NCBI GenBank assembly: GCA_021234155.1
Contig: JAJEKV010000032.1
Location: 14,340,283 to 14,404,282 of the forward strand
DNA: 64,000 nt
Direction of reading: 5' to 3'
Source of the DNA: Isoetes taiwanensis
Lineage: Eukaryota > Streptophyta > Lycopodiopsida > Isoetales > Isoetaceae
The notes below the pieces were generated by a model. That model had not been told where the DNA came from and did not search any database. It saw only the letters and a program-made list of their open reading frames with translations. The position numbers and the translations under genes were made by a program. Below, one piece after another: positions 14,777-25,980 of this stretch; the stretch's first letter is position 1; each line of letters begins with the position of its first letter.

Positions 14777-15244
14777 TATGTTCTTATGTTTGTCCTCCTG
14801 AATCCGGCCGTTGATCCGAGATCCTACGGCTCACGTGGCTTTGGGGCGTATCCTACGGCCCAGATGGCTTGGGAGTCTATATACGATTATATGTAAGCGA
14901 TCCTACGGTCCAGTTTGATTTGATCCTGATCGTCGGTCCGAGATCCTACGGCTCACGTTGATTTGGGACACATCCTACGGTGCACATGGCTTTGGGAATT
15001 ATATGTAATCGATCTAACGGTCCATGTTGATCTTGATCCTGATCGTCGATCCGAGATCCTACGGCTCAGGTGGCTTGGCACATATCCTACGGTCCACATG
15101 GCTTTGGAAATTATATGTAATAGATCCTACGGCTTATATTGCTTTTATATGGTGAGATCTTGATCGTTGATCGAGTCTAAGATCCTAAGGCTCATGTTGA
15201 ATGCTCGTCCCTTAAGGAAAGGCTTTTAGAAATTTTATGTAATT

Positions 15245-15306
15245 GGGGGGATTCAAACCCTGGCCCTCAACCCTTCAAACTCGCCACTCTAACCACTAGA
15301 CCAAGC
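15245..15306 (-). repeat. tRNA-like module (box A and box B), left arm
   Basis: On the minus strand it reads GCTTGGTCTAGTGGTTAGAG then GGGTTTGAATCC. These match the internal Pol III box A and box B of tRNA genes at SINE-like spacing. It has no clean acceptor or anticodon stems, so it is tRNA-derived rather than a tRNA gene. Confidence 0.7.
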
Positions 15307-16120
15307 AAAACTCCATAAAAAACTTATGTTTCAAATATACTTAAGGGCAATATTCTAATTAAGATAAAATAGAATGTAACATTCTAGATAGTTCAAGAAA
15401 GTTCTAGAATGTTCTGGAGGCTCTAGTAAGTTCTAAAATCTTCTAGAAAGTTCCAGATCTTCGGAAATGTAAGGGAATAGAGAAATACTTCCAGAAAGTT
15501 CTAGGATGTTTTGAAAGTTTCAGAATGTTCCAGAAAGTTCTAGAATGTTCTAGAATGTAAGGGAATCCAGGAGAATTAAAGGGAATATAAGGAAATCTCA
15601 TAAATTGTAAGAGAATGTAGGAAAATATTTACAAGTCTGACGGAATCTCTTAAAATCTAGTTGAATCTAAGGGAATCTTCATAATATCTAAAGGAATCTA
15701 AGAAAATCTTGATGAAATCTTAGAGTTTTTTTTTAAGATTTTGCAAAGAGCCACAATAGAATGTTCTAAAATGTTTCATAATAAAGGTGTACAATATAAA
15801 TCTTGAAAAAAAAATGTTCTAGATGCTCAGGGCAAGCGCTTCAGTCTAAAAATAGAAAGTGTTTTAGAAATGTTGCACAGATCCAAAATAGATTATTTTG
15901 GAAGGTTCTAAATGCTCATGGGTAAGCACCTCAATTAAAATAGAAAATTCTAAGAGAACCTAGGGGAATCTTCATGAATACTAAATCTAGTACATAGAAT
16001 GTTGAAGAATATAGAGGAATCACAAGAGAATCTCAGTAGAATCATTGGTTACCTAGAGCACGACAGGGCCTTGCACCGTAGGAACATGCTAAAACTCGAA
16101 CACGCACCGTAGGACGCATT

Positions 16121-16166
16121 AAATTTCTTGTATATATATATATATATATATATATACAAGAAATTT
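16121..16166. repeat. (TA)n palindrome at centre of the inverted repeat
   Basis: AAATTTCTTG followed by about 26 bases of TA and CAAGAAATTT, a perfect palindrome and the symmetry axis of the large inverted repeat. Confidence 0.95.
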
Positions 16167-17090
16167 AACTGCCTCTACGATGTTCCAATTTTAGCATGTT
16201 CTTACGGTGCAAGGCCCGTCGATTCTCTAGGTAACCAAGGATTCTACTGAGATTCTCTTGTGATTCCTCTATATTCTTCAACATTTTATGTACTATATTT
16301 AGCATTCATGAAGATTCCCCTAGATTCTCTTAGAATTTTCAATTTTGATTGAGGCGCTTACCCATGAGCATTAGAATCTTCCAAAATAATCTATTTTGGA
16401 TCTGTGCAACATTTCTAAAACACTTTCTATTTTTAGACTCGAGGCGCTTTTTCCCCGAGCATCTAGAACATTTTGTTTTTTCAAGATTTATATTGTACAC
16501 CTTTATTATGAAACATTTTAGAACATTCTATTGTGGCTCTTTGCAAAATCTTAAAAACTCTAAGATTTCATCAAGATTTTCTTAGATTCCTTAGATATTA
16601 TGAAGATTCTCTTAGATTCAACTAGATTTTAAGAGATTCCCTTAGACTTGTAAATATCTTCCTAGATTCCCTTACAATTTATGAGATTTCCTTAGATTCC
16701 CTTTAATTCTCCCCGATTCCCTTACATTCTAGAAATTTCTAAAACATTCTAGGATTTTCTGGAACATTCTAAAACTTTCAAAACATCCTAGAACTTTCTG
16801 GAAGTATTTCCCTATTTCCTTACATTCCCGAAGATTCCCCTACATTCTAGAACTTATTAGAATAATTTGGGACTTTTCGAAGGATCCTCTTAGATTTCCC
16901 CCTAGATTCTCTTATATTCCAAAACATTTTAGAATTCTGGAACTACATTTTAGAAGATTTTAGAACTTTCTAGAGCCTCCAGAACTTTCTAGAACTTTCT
17001 TGAACTATCTAGAATGTTATATTCTATTTTATCTTAATTAGAATATTACTCTTAAGTATATTTGAAACATAAATTATTTATAGAATTAAT

Positions 17091-17150
17091 GCTTGGTCTA
17101 GTAGTTAGAATGGGGGGCTAGGGGGTTAATGACCAGGGTTCGAATCCCCT
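17091..17150 (+). repeat. tRNA-like module, right arm
   Basis: GCTTGGTCTAGTAGTTAGAA (box A-like) and GGGTTCGAATCCCC (box B) 50 bases apart. It mirrors the minus-strand module of the left arm. Confidence 0.72.
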
Positions 17151-17575
17151 CAATAACATAAAAAATTTTAAAAGCCTTTCCTTAATTTGTTGAAAATACC
17201 AAGGCCCGCAATGTGAACCGTAGGATCTTGGACCAAGGATTATGATCAATCTGGACCGTAGGATCATGTAGGATATATCTAAAGCAACGTGAGCCGTACG
17301 ATCTCGGATCAACGATCAGGATCAAGAATAACCTAGACCGTAAGATCGATTACATATAATTCCCAAAGCCATGTGCAACGTAGGATATGTCCCCAAGCAA
17401 CGTGAGCCGTAGGATCTCGGACCAGCGGTCAGGATCAGATCAAGCTGGACCGTAGGATCGCGTCTATACGGATTATATATAAACTACCAAGCCATCTGGG
17501 CTGTAGGATACGTCCCAAAGCCACGTGAGTCGTCGGATCTCGAACGGACGGTCGGATAAGCGCGACAAACATAAG

Positions 17576-18740
17576 AACAATATATACAATAGATTCTCTA
17601 AGATTCTACCAAGGTTCTCTTAGAGGGTTCGTGAGCATTTCTCTAAATTTTTTAAGATTCCCTCTAGATTCCATTAAATTTCCTTAGATTCTTCAAGATT
17701 CTATGAAGATCCCTTTAGATTCTCTTAGATTCATTTAGATTTTATCAGATTGCCCTTAGATTCAAAGAGATTCTATAAAGATTCCCTTAGATACTCTAAG
17801 ATTTCATCAACATTTTCTTAGACTCCCTTAGATTTTATAAAGATTCCTTTAGATCCCCTAGATTTTAAGAGATTCCCTTAGGCTTGTAAATATTTTCCTA
17901 GATTCTCTTATATTTTATAAGATTTTCCTACATTCTATTAGATTCTTCTGGATTCCTTTACATTCTAGAACTTTTTAGAACATTCTAAGACTTTCAATAT
18001 ATTCTAAAACTTTCTGGAAGTATTTCCCTAGATTTCCTTACATTCCCGTAGATTCCCCTACATTCTAGAACATTCTAAAACTTATTAGAACAATTTGGAA
18101 CTTTGTTATAGTCTATTTTATCTTAATGCGAAATTACCCTTAAGTATATGTGAAAACATAAATTATTCATAGAATTAATGCTTGGTCTAGTGGTTAGAAT
18201 GGGGGGTTGGGGGGTCAATGGCCAGGGTTCGAATCCCCCACACAACATAAAAATTTTAAAAGCCTTTTCCTAAGGGATGAGCATTCAACTTGGGCCGTAG
18301 GATCTTGGACCCGATCAAGGGTCGAGATCTCACGCAACATGAGCCATAGGATCTATTACATATACTTCCAAAGTCATGTGCACCGTAGAATATGTGCCAA
18401 GCCACATGAGCCGTAAGATCCTGGATCGACGATCAGGATCGAGTCAACCTGGATCGTAGGATTGATTACATATAATTCCCAAAGCCATGTGCACCGTAGG
18501 ATGTGTCTCAAAGCAACGTGAGCCGTAGGATCTCGGACCGACGATCAGGATCAAATCAACTTGGACCGTAGGATCGTGTCTATACGGATTATATATAAAC
18601 TCCCAAGCCATCTCGGCCGTAGGATACGTCCCAAAGCCACGTGAGCCGTCGGATCTCGAACGGACGGTCGGATAAGCGCGACAAACATAAGAACATATAT
18701 AGAGTAGATAGATAGATATATATATATATACACAAGAAAA
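17576..18740. repeat. second right-arm unit, direct repeat
   Basis: It repeats the right-arm order: TAGATTCCCTTAG arrays, TTCTAGAA-type arrays, a tRNA-like module (18180-18239), then GAGCCGTAGGATC arrays, ending GCGACAAACATAAGAACATA. A (TA)n with ACAAGAAAATTAA closes the unit, as at the centre of the inverted repeat. Confidence 0.82.
18180..18239 (+). repeat. tRNA-like module, second unit
   Basis: Box A-like TGGTCTAGTGGTTAGAAT and box B GGTTCGAATCC. This is the best-preserved copy of the four in the block. Confidence 0.74.
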
Positions 18741-19385
18741 TTAATACGTCTTACGGTGCATTGTTCCAGTTTTAGCATGTCCTTATATTCCCTTTAATTC
18801 TCCTGGATTCCCTTACATTCTAGAAATTTCTAGAACATTTTAGAACTTTCTGGAACATTTTGAAACTTTCAAAACATCCTAGAATATTATAGTCTATTTT
18901 ATCCTAATTAGAACATTACCCTTAAGTATATTTGGAACATAAAATATTCATAGAATTAATGCTTGGTCTAGTGGTTAGAGTGGGGTGTTTAGGCGGTTAA
19001 GGACCAAGGTTCGAATCCTCTCAATAACATAAAAAATTTTAAAAGCCTTTCCTTAAGGAACGAGCATTTAATATGAGCCTTAGGATCTTAGACTTGATCA
19101 ACGATCAAGATCTCACCATATAAAAGCAATATGAGCCGTAGGATCTATTACATATAATTCCCAAAGCCACGTGGACCGTAGGATGTGTCCCCAAGCCACG
19201 TGAGCCATCGGATCTCGGACCGACGGTTAGGATCAGATCAATCTGGACCGTAGGACCACGGTACACATATATTATATGTAAACTCCCAGGCCATCTAGGC
19301 CGTAGGATACGTCCCAAACCCATGGGAGCCGTCGGATCTTGAACGGACAGTCGAATAAGCGCGAAACATAAGAACATATATAGAT
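18741..19385. repeat. third right-arm unit, shortened
   Basis: A shorter unit with the same order: TTCTAGAA-type array, tRNA-like module (18961-19020), GAGCCGTAGGATC array, and the CATAAGAACATATATAGA end. Confidence 0.8.
18961..19020 (+). repeat. tRNA-like module, third unit
   Basis: GCTTGGTCTAGTGGTTAGAG and GGTTCGAATCCTC. The region between the boxes has diverged from the other copies. Confidence 0.7.
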
Positions 19386-20135
19386 CAGATATTTTTGGGT
19401 TTTAATAAAAGGAAAAAAAGGGGGAAATTTGAATGGTGTAATCCTGGCCATTAGATTGCACAATTTTGGGGTGCCCTATAAGGGCCCTGCGCCATTGATG
19501 CTCCACCTCCCTTATGCTGCGTGCAAGTTTCCAAAAGGAACCTGACCGTGCCAAGTTGCCAAGTTCCTTTCGGAAACCTGCATATGGAGGTTCCCCTTAG
19601 ACATTTTTCTAATCAAGAAATTACTAGCCCAGGCCCTTGGAAAACCATGAGCCTTGTGTGGCTGATAGTGTGAACGCAGTTCAAATGGGGCGGGAGGGCG
19701 GTGCCAGGTGTCAGCAGGAGGGGAAAGACAATAAAAATACGCACAAAGTTCAACCCCAATTCGCAGCTCCTATATCGATGCAAATCAATGCAGTGCTTGC
19801 ATCATAGAATTATTGTTTTGTATGCCGATATCAGCTCCATTTCGTATGCGTGTCATATCGATATGGCGAATTCTGTTCTTCCGAGGATGTTGCTGGCATA
19901 ATGTGGCGCTGCATGGCTGGAATTTGTTAGGTATGTTGCTCAAATCTTGCCTGAAATCTTTGACCCTTGAACTTCTTTTTCTACATATTCACACTTCCAT
20001 GCTTTTGTTATGGGTTCTGCCCAATCTGATCGAATTGTTTCTATAAATTTTAGGTCCTGGATTGGATCATCTCACACCCATGAAGCGATCTAGGATGGGC
20101 ATTTTCTAACCTTGTGATTCTTTGGAAGAGGAAAA
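19386..20135 (+). promoter_or_regulatory. lipase upstream region and 5' UTR intron
   Basis: There is no gene before the lipase start. A plausible 5' UTR intron runs from GTATGTTGCT at 19931 to AAATTTTAG ending 20053 (123 bases), leaving a short leader up to ATG 20136. Splice assignments are from consensus only. No clear TATA box was placed. Confidence 0.45.
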
Positions 20136-22121
20136 ATGGCGTTTTTGATCGATGTTGCAATGCTCACTTTATTCATCAATGTGTTTTTCAAAACGGTTCA
20201 GTCATTGCCACCATATAAGCATGTTGATAGGTCGGATGGCCTATGCGCTACTTTTGCTCTTCCATATGGATATGCCTGTGATGAATATATGGTGAGTATG
20301 CAACATTTCTGTAAATGCATTGCATATTTAGTACTTGAGTACATGAAATAGACGTTTCTGTACAGGTTCAAACAGTGGATGGATTTCTTGTCGGAGTCCA
20401 AAGATTACGAAATTCCAGCCTCAAAGGAACGCCTAAAGGAACCGCATTTTTGAACCATGGAATTCTTGTTGTATGCCAACAATATCCTTTATCCATTACT
20501 CGATAGGCATTATCAACGATTGCTTAAAAACTATTCAAGGAAGACAACCGTCAATCCAATGAAACTCTTGTTGGTATGCTTGAGCAGAAGCAGAAAACTA
20601 ATACCAATTTTTATTAACCAGGGTGGCGAGATCTGGTTGCTAAATGGCCCCGAAGAATCTTTAGGATTTATCATGGCAGATGCTGGATATGATGTTTGGT
20701 TAGGAAATATCCGATCAAGTTTTTATAGTTATGGCCACATGCAATATGATAAGCATGACAAGGTAATGCCCAAGCATGGTAGTTTGTTTACTGCGATGAT
20801 GGATCATGAATTGGCTGTAAAAATTTCTACCCATTTTGATGGGATAGCCTGCTGATAGCAGGGTTTTTGGGATTGGAGCTTGGATGAGCTTGCACTATAT
20901 GATTTTCCTGCGATGTTGGATGTAGCTTACTCTGTGTCAGGAAGGAAAATCAACTACATTGGCTATTCACAGGTCTTTAAAACATGTATTTTTTTTATGT
21001 CTATAGACTATTCTGATGCTACTTCTGATGCAGGGCACTCAAACGGCATTTGCAGCTTTATCAGAAAAGAAGATGTATGATTCTATTGATAAAGCTGTCA
21101 TGCTTGCACCTGTAGCCTATATTGATCATACAACTTCTTTGCTGTCTCTTGTGCCAAAAGTTCGCCTGGATCAGGTTCGTATTCAGCTGGATGTTGAGTT
21201 TGTATTTTGGAATAGCTATCTCATTTGTTGGTTTATGACAATTGCAGCTATATTATGCTCTTCAAATCTACGAATTCAATGTCAAAACGTAAGTTGATTC
21301 TCATCTTCCTTTGTACCATGCTAAAATATATATTATAAGTTAAATGTGAATTGTATGGTCATCTCTCATATGTAAACTACGATATCTCATATATTGTGTA
21401 GATCGGAGAGGCTTTTTGCGGATTACATTTGCGAGTTGGAAAGAGATCCACATTGTGTTTCAAAATTATTGACGCTTCTTACAGGTATGGCAGCAGGGTT
21501 TCTAAAATCTCTGTTTTATGCTGAACATACAATGGTTAAGAAAACATTTTTTTAACCAAAAATAAAATATAACGTGCAAGTGCAGTTATTAAGACTGTAC
21601 TAGCAAGTACTCAATTGAAATTACTACATGTGCAGGACCTAATTGCTGTTTGAACTATACGAGGAAGAGCTATTATGAGCGATACGAACCTCAGTCCACA
21701 TCAACAAAAAACGTTATGCATTTGGCTCAGCGTGAGTTAAATTATTGAGGGTTTATGGGATGTAATGCCATGTATTAACATGTCATTTTCTTCTTTCTTG
21801 TATATATATGAAGAATATCGATACAAGACCTTCGGCAGGTTTGACCATGGTGCTTTTGGTAACATGAGAATATATGGTGCAAGGAATCCTCCTCCATACA
21901 ACCTCTCTCAAATTCCAAGCACAATCCCAATGCTCTTGTTTTATTCTGGGAAGGATTCACTTGCCAACTCTAAGAACGTGGATCGCCTTCAAGCTGAGCT
22001 ACCTATCAAACCCAAATCCATCTATGTGGAGGATTACGCGCATTTGGATTTTGTAGTTGCAACCAATGCTAAAGATACTATTTACCCACAACTGCTGACA
22101 TTCTTAGAGAATTCAAGCTGA
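20136..22121 (+). CDS. acid lipase / triacylglycerol lipase, 9 exons, one frameshift
   Basis: Alpha/beta-hydrolase lipase of the plant LIP1/acid-lipase family, which hydrolyses acyl esters; the hydrophobic N-terminus suggests secretion. Exons fit 20136-20291, 20366-20470, 20622-20762, 20863-20972, 21034-21174, 21248-21288, 21402-21484, 21636-21731 and 21814-22121, all GT-AG. Order: VDGFLVGVQRL, NHGILV, WLLNGPEESLGFIMADAGYD, nucleophile GYSQG split by an intron, LLTGPNCCLN, acid SGKDSL, catalytic His in DYAHLDF. About 394 codons, normal for the family. Exon 4 is 110 bases where 111 keep frame: one G is missing in the WSWDEL stretch near 20880. Everything after stays readable, so this is either a young pseudogene or a sequencing error. 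Confidence 0.88.
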
Positions 22122-22332
22122 CCATGGAAATGGTTGTTTTGGGGTCATATTTTATATAAGATTAATAACGTAGATTTGCTTGAAATTTTTGTTGTACACT
22201 ATGATTGCACAGTATAATAATGGGGAAAGGCATATGTCAGAGGTTCAGGTTGTATTTAAATAGGTACGGGAAAGTTGCCTTTTCAGATATGTAATGAAGG
22301 TTCTCTGTGCTTTATTGCCTTTGGTTGGACCG

Positions 22333-22514
22333 CGAGCGCCGTAAATATCGGACACTGACATGTTATACCCAGCCTTAAATGGCAAAAAATCGGCTAAGTC
22401 CACAAAAACGCCGTGTATTTTTTTTGGGCGTGGCTATAACATGTCAAACACACGGATATACCACGGATATGCCCGTGGGTATAACATGTCAGTGTCCGAT
22501 ATTTACGGCGCTCG
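22333..22514. mobile_element. Mutator-type MITE with perfect 38-bp TIRs
   Basis: Left TIR 22333-22370 (starts CGAGCGCCGTAAATATCG) is an exact reverse complement of right TIR 22477-22514. Both ends are flanked by the 10-base direct repeat GGTTGGACCG (22323-22332 and 22515-22524). Target duplications of 9-11 bases with long TIRs are typical of Mutator-like elements. At 182 bases it has no coding capacity. It lies about 210 bases past the lipase stop. Confidence 0.92.
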
Positions 22515-22634
22515 GGTTGGACCGATGCAAAAAGCTGCCAGAGGGTAGGTTTTTTGTGTATCTAAAATTTTAATCAGGTATGAAAAAGTTTCGTACTTTT
22601 TAGAGAGAAAAAGTTGTGGCTTTAAACAACCACC

Positions 22635-22768
22635 GTCATGTTTGAACCAGCATGAAATTTAAAAAACTCCGTGTATTTTTTCTCTCAATCTGGTTTTAAC
22701 ATGACACTCACTCAAAAATTCGTTAAGTCCACAAAAACCTCATGTATTTTTTTTGGTTCAAACATGAC
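22635..22768. mobile_element. second small foldback element related to the MITE
   Basis: GTCATGTTTGAACC (22635-22648) and its exact reverse complement (22755-22768) flank 106 bases. The interior shares TAAGTCCACAAAAAC and TGTATTTTTTTTGG with the interior of the MITE at 22333-22514. No target duplication was identified, so the boundaries are provisional. Confidence 0.55.
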
Positions 22769-23208
22769 ACTGGTTGATAAATACCACGATTGTTGTATTT
22801 AGTTGAAAACCCACCAACACCAAGAACTCTAAAACTCATCAGCCAATAGGATTCCAACCATACCCAGGATTCCATCAGTCGAAAATCTTGTGCACCTTTA
22901 CGTGCAGATCGGTGATTCGGCTTCGGATCCTTGTTTAAGGCACAAATATTCGTTTTTTTGAGATGCGGCAATTTTTTATGTAGATTTTGAAGCAATAAGA
23001 AAGCAAATCTTTAAGTAATCAGACAATCACTAATGGCCTATTCACATGCACACAAATGAAACAAGGTGCTGCGCACGGATACCTCAAAGTCATATTTTAT
23101 TCATATGCACACAAATGAAACAAGGTGCTGCGCACGGAGGGTTGCCCTCCATGGCGGGAGGGTGAAGTGGCTTAAATCATACCTCAAAGTCATATTTTGA
23201 CAATCAAT

Positions 23209-24775
23209 TCAAATTGCTACTTCTAGACGATAGAATACTTGATACCATGACTTTATGGGAATTGACCTGAAAAAATCTTTGGTGCTCGGCATTGAAGAAG
23301 TATTGCAAAAACTCATTTGGAACTCAACACTGGGAACACAAGCTCCTAAAGCCAACTGCTTATGTGCCTCATCTAATTTTCGCACTTTACAAAGCTTGTC
23401 AACAAGGTCCCTAAATGTTAAAGCTCTAGGAGCAAAACCTTTCTTAACCATCCGCTCACAGATGTCTATTGCTGCACTATATCTCTCATTCTTACAAAGA
23501 GCAAGAAAGAGAGTGTTATAGCAGTGTTATAGCTCACAACATCAGGATGACACTTATTTGAAGCAATAACCTCGAAAAAAGCCTTCAGCTTCATCCAACT
23601 TTCCAACTTTATACAGGCCCTTCAGGAATGAGTTAAATGTTATGATATTTGGGTGACAACTTCTCTGAGCCATCTTTTGTAGTAAAGATTTTGCCTCGTC
23701 AACTCGTCTAGCATGTGACAGTCCATCAATAAGGGATGTGCATGTTTTGACATCTAGATGACAGCCAGTTTCTGCCATCTCTTGGAAGACGACCATTGCC
23801 TCATCTAGATTCTTGGCTTTACAAAGTCCATCTACGAATATATTATATGTGACAACATTAGGATTGCAGCCATTTGCTAACATAATCTTTATAAATTCAG
23901 AAGCTTCTGCCATTTGCTTTAACCTGCAGAGACTAAGAACAAAGTTGTACGTGATGACATCTGGAGGACACTTGTTTGCCTTCATCTCTTCAATCATTTT
24001 AAGTGCATCGTCTATCCTCTCTAATGTACACAACATGTCAATAAGAGCATTGAAAATTATAATGTTAGGTTTATGCCCATCCCTAACCATTGTCTCAAAT
24101 ATTTCAAGTGCTTCAATGGCCTTCTCTTGTCTACAAAGCCCATGAAATATGGTACTATAAGTAACAAAACTAGGATTGCAACCTTTATCTGACATGGTGT
24201 CAAAAAGTGCTTTTGCTTTCCACCCTGGTAGATTTACATAGGCCATTGATGGGTGTATTATATGTCACAGTGTTGGGAACACAACCCTTACAAACCATTT
24301 CTTCAAAAAGTTTTTCTGCCTCATCTACTCTGCTTACTCTGCAAAGGCCATTGATCAAAGCATTATAAGTTATCACGTCTGGCACAAACCGTTTTCCAAC
24401 AGCTAGCTCAATAAAAGTTCACAACCTCATCCAACCTAGTTTCTTTGTAGTACCAATGTAGCAGGGTATTATAGGTAATAGCATTTGGAATGCATCCTCT
24501 TTCTTCCATCCTGCAAAAGGTTTTGTGCTTCTGACAATCTACCTTCACTGCATAAACCAGTAATAAGGGTATTGTAAATTACAACATCTGGAACACAACC
24601 TCTCTTTGCCATTTTTAAGAGCCACCAGCCTCCTCAATATTCCCAGATTTTCAAAGTCCATCAATCAAAATGTTGTAAACAACCACAACAGGACCGTATC
24701 CCTCTTTCATTTTCTCATTAAGGAAGTGATACGCCTACAAGCCTTGTAAGATTATGATGCTTCTAGCTAGACTCC
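23209..24775 (-). pseudogene. P-class pentatricopeptide repeat protein, decayed
   Basis: PPR proteins bind organelle RNA through tandem helical pairs. The longest open piece (complement 23554-24246) has about six 35-residue motifs of the Rf-like P type, e.g. VTYSTIFHGLCRQEKAIEAL, FNALIDMLCTLERIDDAL, VTYNIFVDGLCKAKNLDEAM and FNSFLKGLYKVGKLDEAE. A further motif (ITYNALINGLCRVSRVDEAE) is at complement 24200-24385. Upstream, pieces with stops (VVYNILIDGL, VIYNTLITGLCSEGRLSEA) reach about 24775. A last motif is at 23209-23451. At least four frame breaks separate the pieces, and no targeting peptide or start was found. Confidence 0.85.
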
Positions 24776-24779
24776 CATA

Positions 24780-25555
24780 AATCTCATTATTTGTAGCATT
24801 GTGCATAGAGCCCACCTGATTGTAGATGTTATGCTGTGGTTGAGCACTAGACAATGGGAGCAATGGAGATGTGGAGGTAGGACCCTTGTAGCTACTGGGG
24901 TCCTTATAGTGTGCCAGACTTATAGTTGATCACCGTATGTGGGCTGGATATGGGTTTGACACCCTCTAGGTTGAGGTGTCAACCTAACTCATTGTGTGGA
25001 GGGTTAAGTCAAATAGGGACATGTGTCACCACGATTCTTTAGCCACCCACAGATTCACTTGCTCCGGGAAAGGCTTGTCCTATTCATGTTTGACCGAATG
25101 GGGGAGACGCAATCTGGAGTAGTTCCATAGGGTGACTCTATGGGATTATATCTCCAAAGGTGACAATCACGCTACGGTGTGCACAGGAGGTGCAGATGGA
25201 CAAGACTACTCTAGCTAATGTTCTATGCTAGCCAAACTCATTATCATGATTCTTTCTATTGCTATCTAGAGGCCATAATGATGAGGCAATACATAATGCA
25301 AATGTTGAGCACTGGAAAAGAGCCATTGAAGATGAAATGGTAGGGGACTGTAGATTTTATCCCAAGTGCCCGAGCTAGAAAAGCTTTTTGTACCTGCTTC
25401 AGTTCATTCTACGTGGTCATGGATATGACCAGGCCCCAGACTTTGACCCCCTACAAACCCTGAATAAGTGTGACAGATGAGCCTAGTCATATAGCTCTGC
25501 TTTGTAGCTGTTTTTTGCATCGTATGATCTTGTAGCTGTTGTTCTGCATCGCATA
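24780..25555. other. no recognisable gene
   Basis: Anonymous sequence between the PPR remnant and the tandem repeats. Short frames only, with no motif I recognise. Confidence 0.5.
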
Positions 25556-25685
25556 CAATGCCTTCCAACCAGCTGTCACCCGAAATAGGATGAAAGTGTC
25601 CCAGTATATAGTAGCATTTTGCAATGCCTTCCAAGCTGTCACCTGTAATAGGATGAAAGTGTCCTAGTATATGGTAGCGAAAAAC
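25556..25685. repeat. two-copy tandem repeat, about 65 bp
   Basis: CAATGCCTTCCAA...GCTGTCACC...AATAGGATGAAAGTGTCC repeats at 25556-25621 and 25622-25685 with a few substitutions and a 4-base indel. Confidence 0.85.
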
Positions 25686-25699
25686 TCTATGCCCATTGT

Positions 25700-25980
25700 G
25701 ACATACCCATTACGATGAGACTTGCACTCATCCACGTCTCCCACCCAGTTCAAGTCACTACGATGAGACTTGCACTTGCACTCATCCACGTCTCTAACCC
25801 AATTCAAGTTACTACGATGAGACTTGCACTTGCACTCATCCACGTCTCCCACCCAATTCAAGTCACTACGATGAGACTTGCACTCATCCATGTCTCCCAC
25901 CCAACTTTAGTCAGTGGGATTTGAACCTGTGGCCAGATTAGGCCAAACCAAAGGTCTAACCACAAGACCATTGCAATGAT
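25700..25980 (-). mobile_element. tRNA-derived SINE with internally amplified body
   Basis: On the minus strand the head (about 25980-25913) reads TGGTCTTGTGGTTAGACC (box A) and GGTTCAAATCC (box B). The body then repeats a unit with GGGTGGGAGACGTGGATGAG and CAAGTCTCATCGTAGTGACT four times down to about 25706. The two middle units carry an extra TGCAAG. The tRNA-like head plus unrelated body is SINE architecture. The 3' tail is not clear. Confidence 0.68.

Larger units (their letters stand above)
14777..17575. repeat. 2.8-kb imperfect inverted repeat (foldback)
   Basis: The left arm (about 14777-16143) is the reverse complement of the right arm (about 16144-17575), with scattered mismatches and indels. 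Matching landmarks are GTTCTTATGTTTGTC at the left tip against GACAAACATAAGAAC at the right tip, the GATCCTACGGCTCACGTGG arrays, the tRNA-like modules, the TTCTAGAA-rich arrays, and GGTTACCTAGAG against CTCTAGGTAACC near the centre. The centre is AAATTTCTTG-(TA)n-CAAGAAATTT. There is no coding potential. The transcript would fold into a long imperfect hairpin. Confidence 0.88.

Noticed and set aside
17091-17150. Genuine tRNA gene
   Set aside because: Boxes A and B are present but acceptor and anticodon stems do not form; tRNA-derived repeat instead.
20457-20855. 132-codon ORF in the lipase
   Set aside because: It reads through two introns; only 20622-20762 is a true exon in this frame.
22360-22573. 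Small frames around 22360-22573
   Set aside because: They lie within the MITE and its TIR.
25706-25913. CRISPR-like regular repeat array
   Set aside because: Repeats are contiguous without unique spacers and continue from a tRNA-like head; this is an amplified SINE body in a eukaryotic genome.
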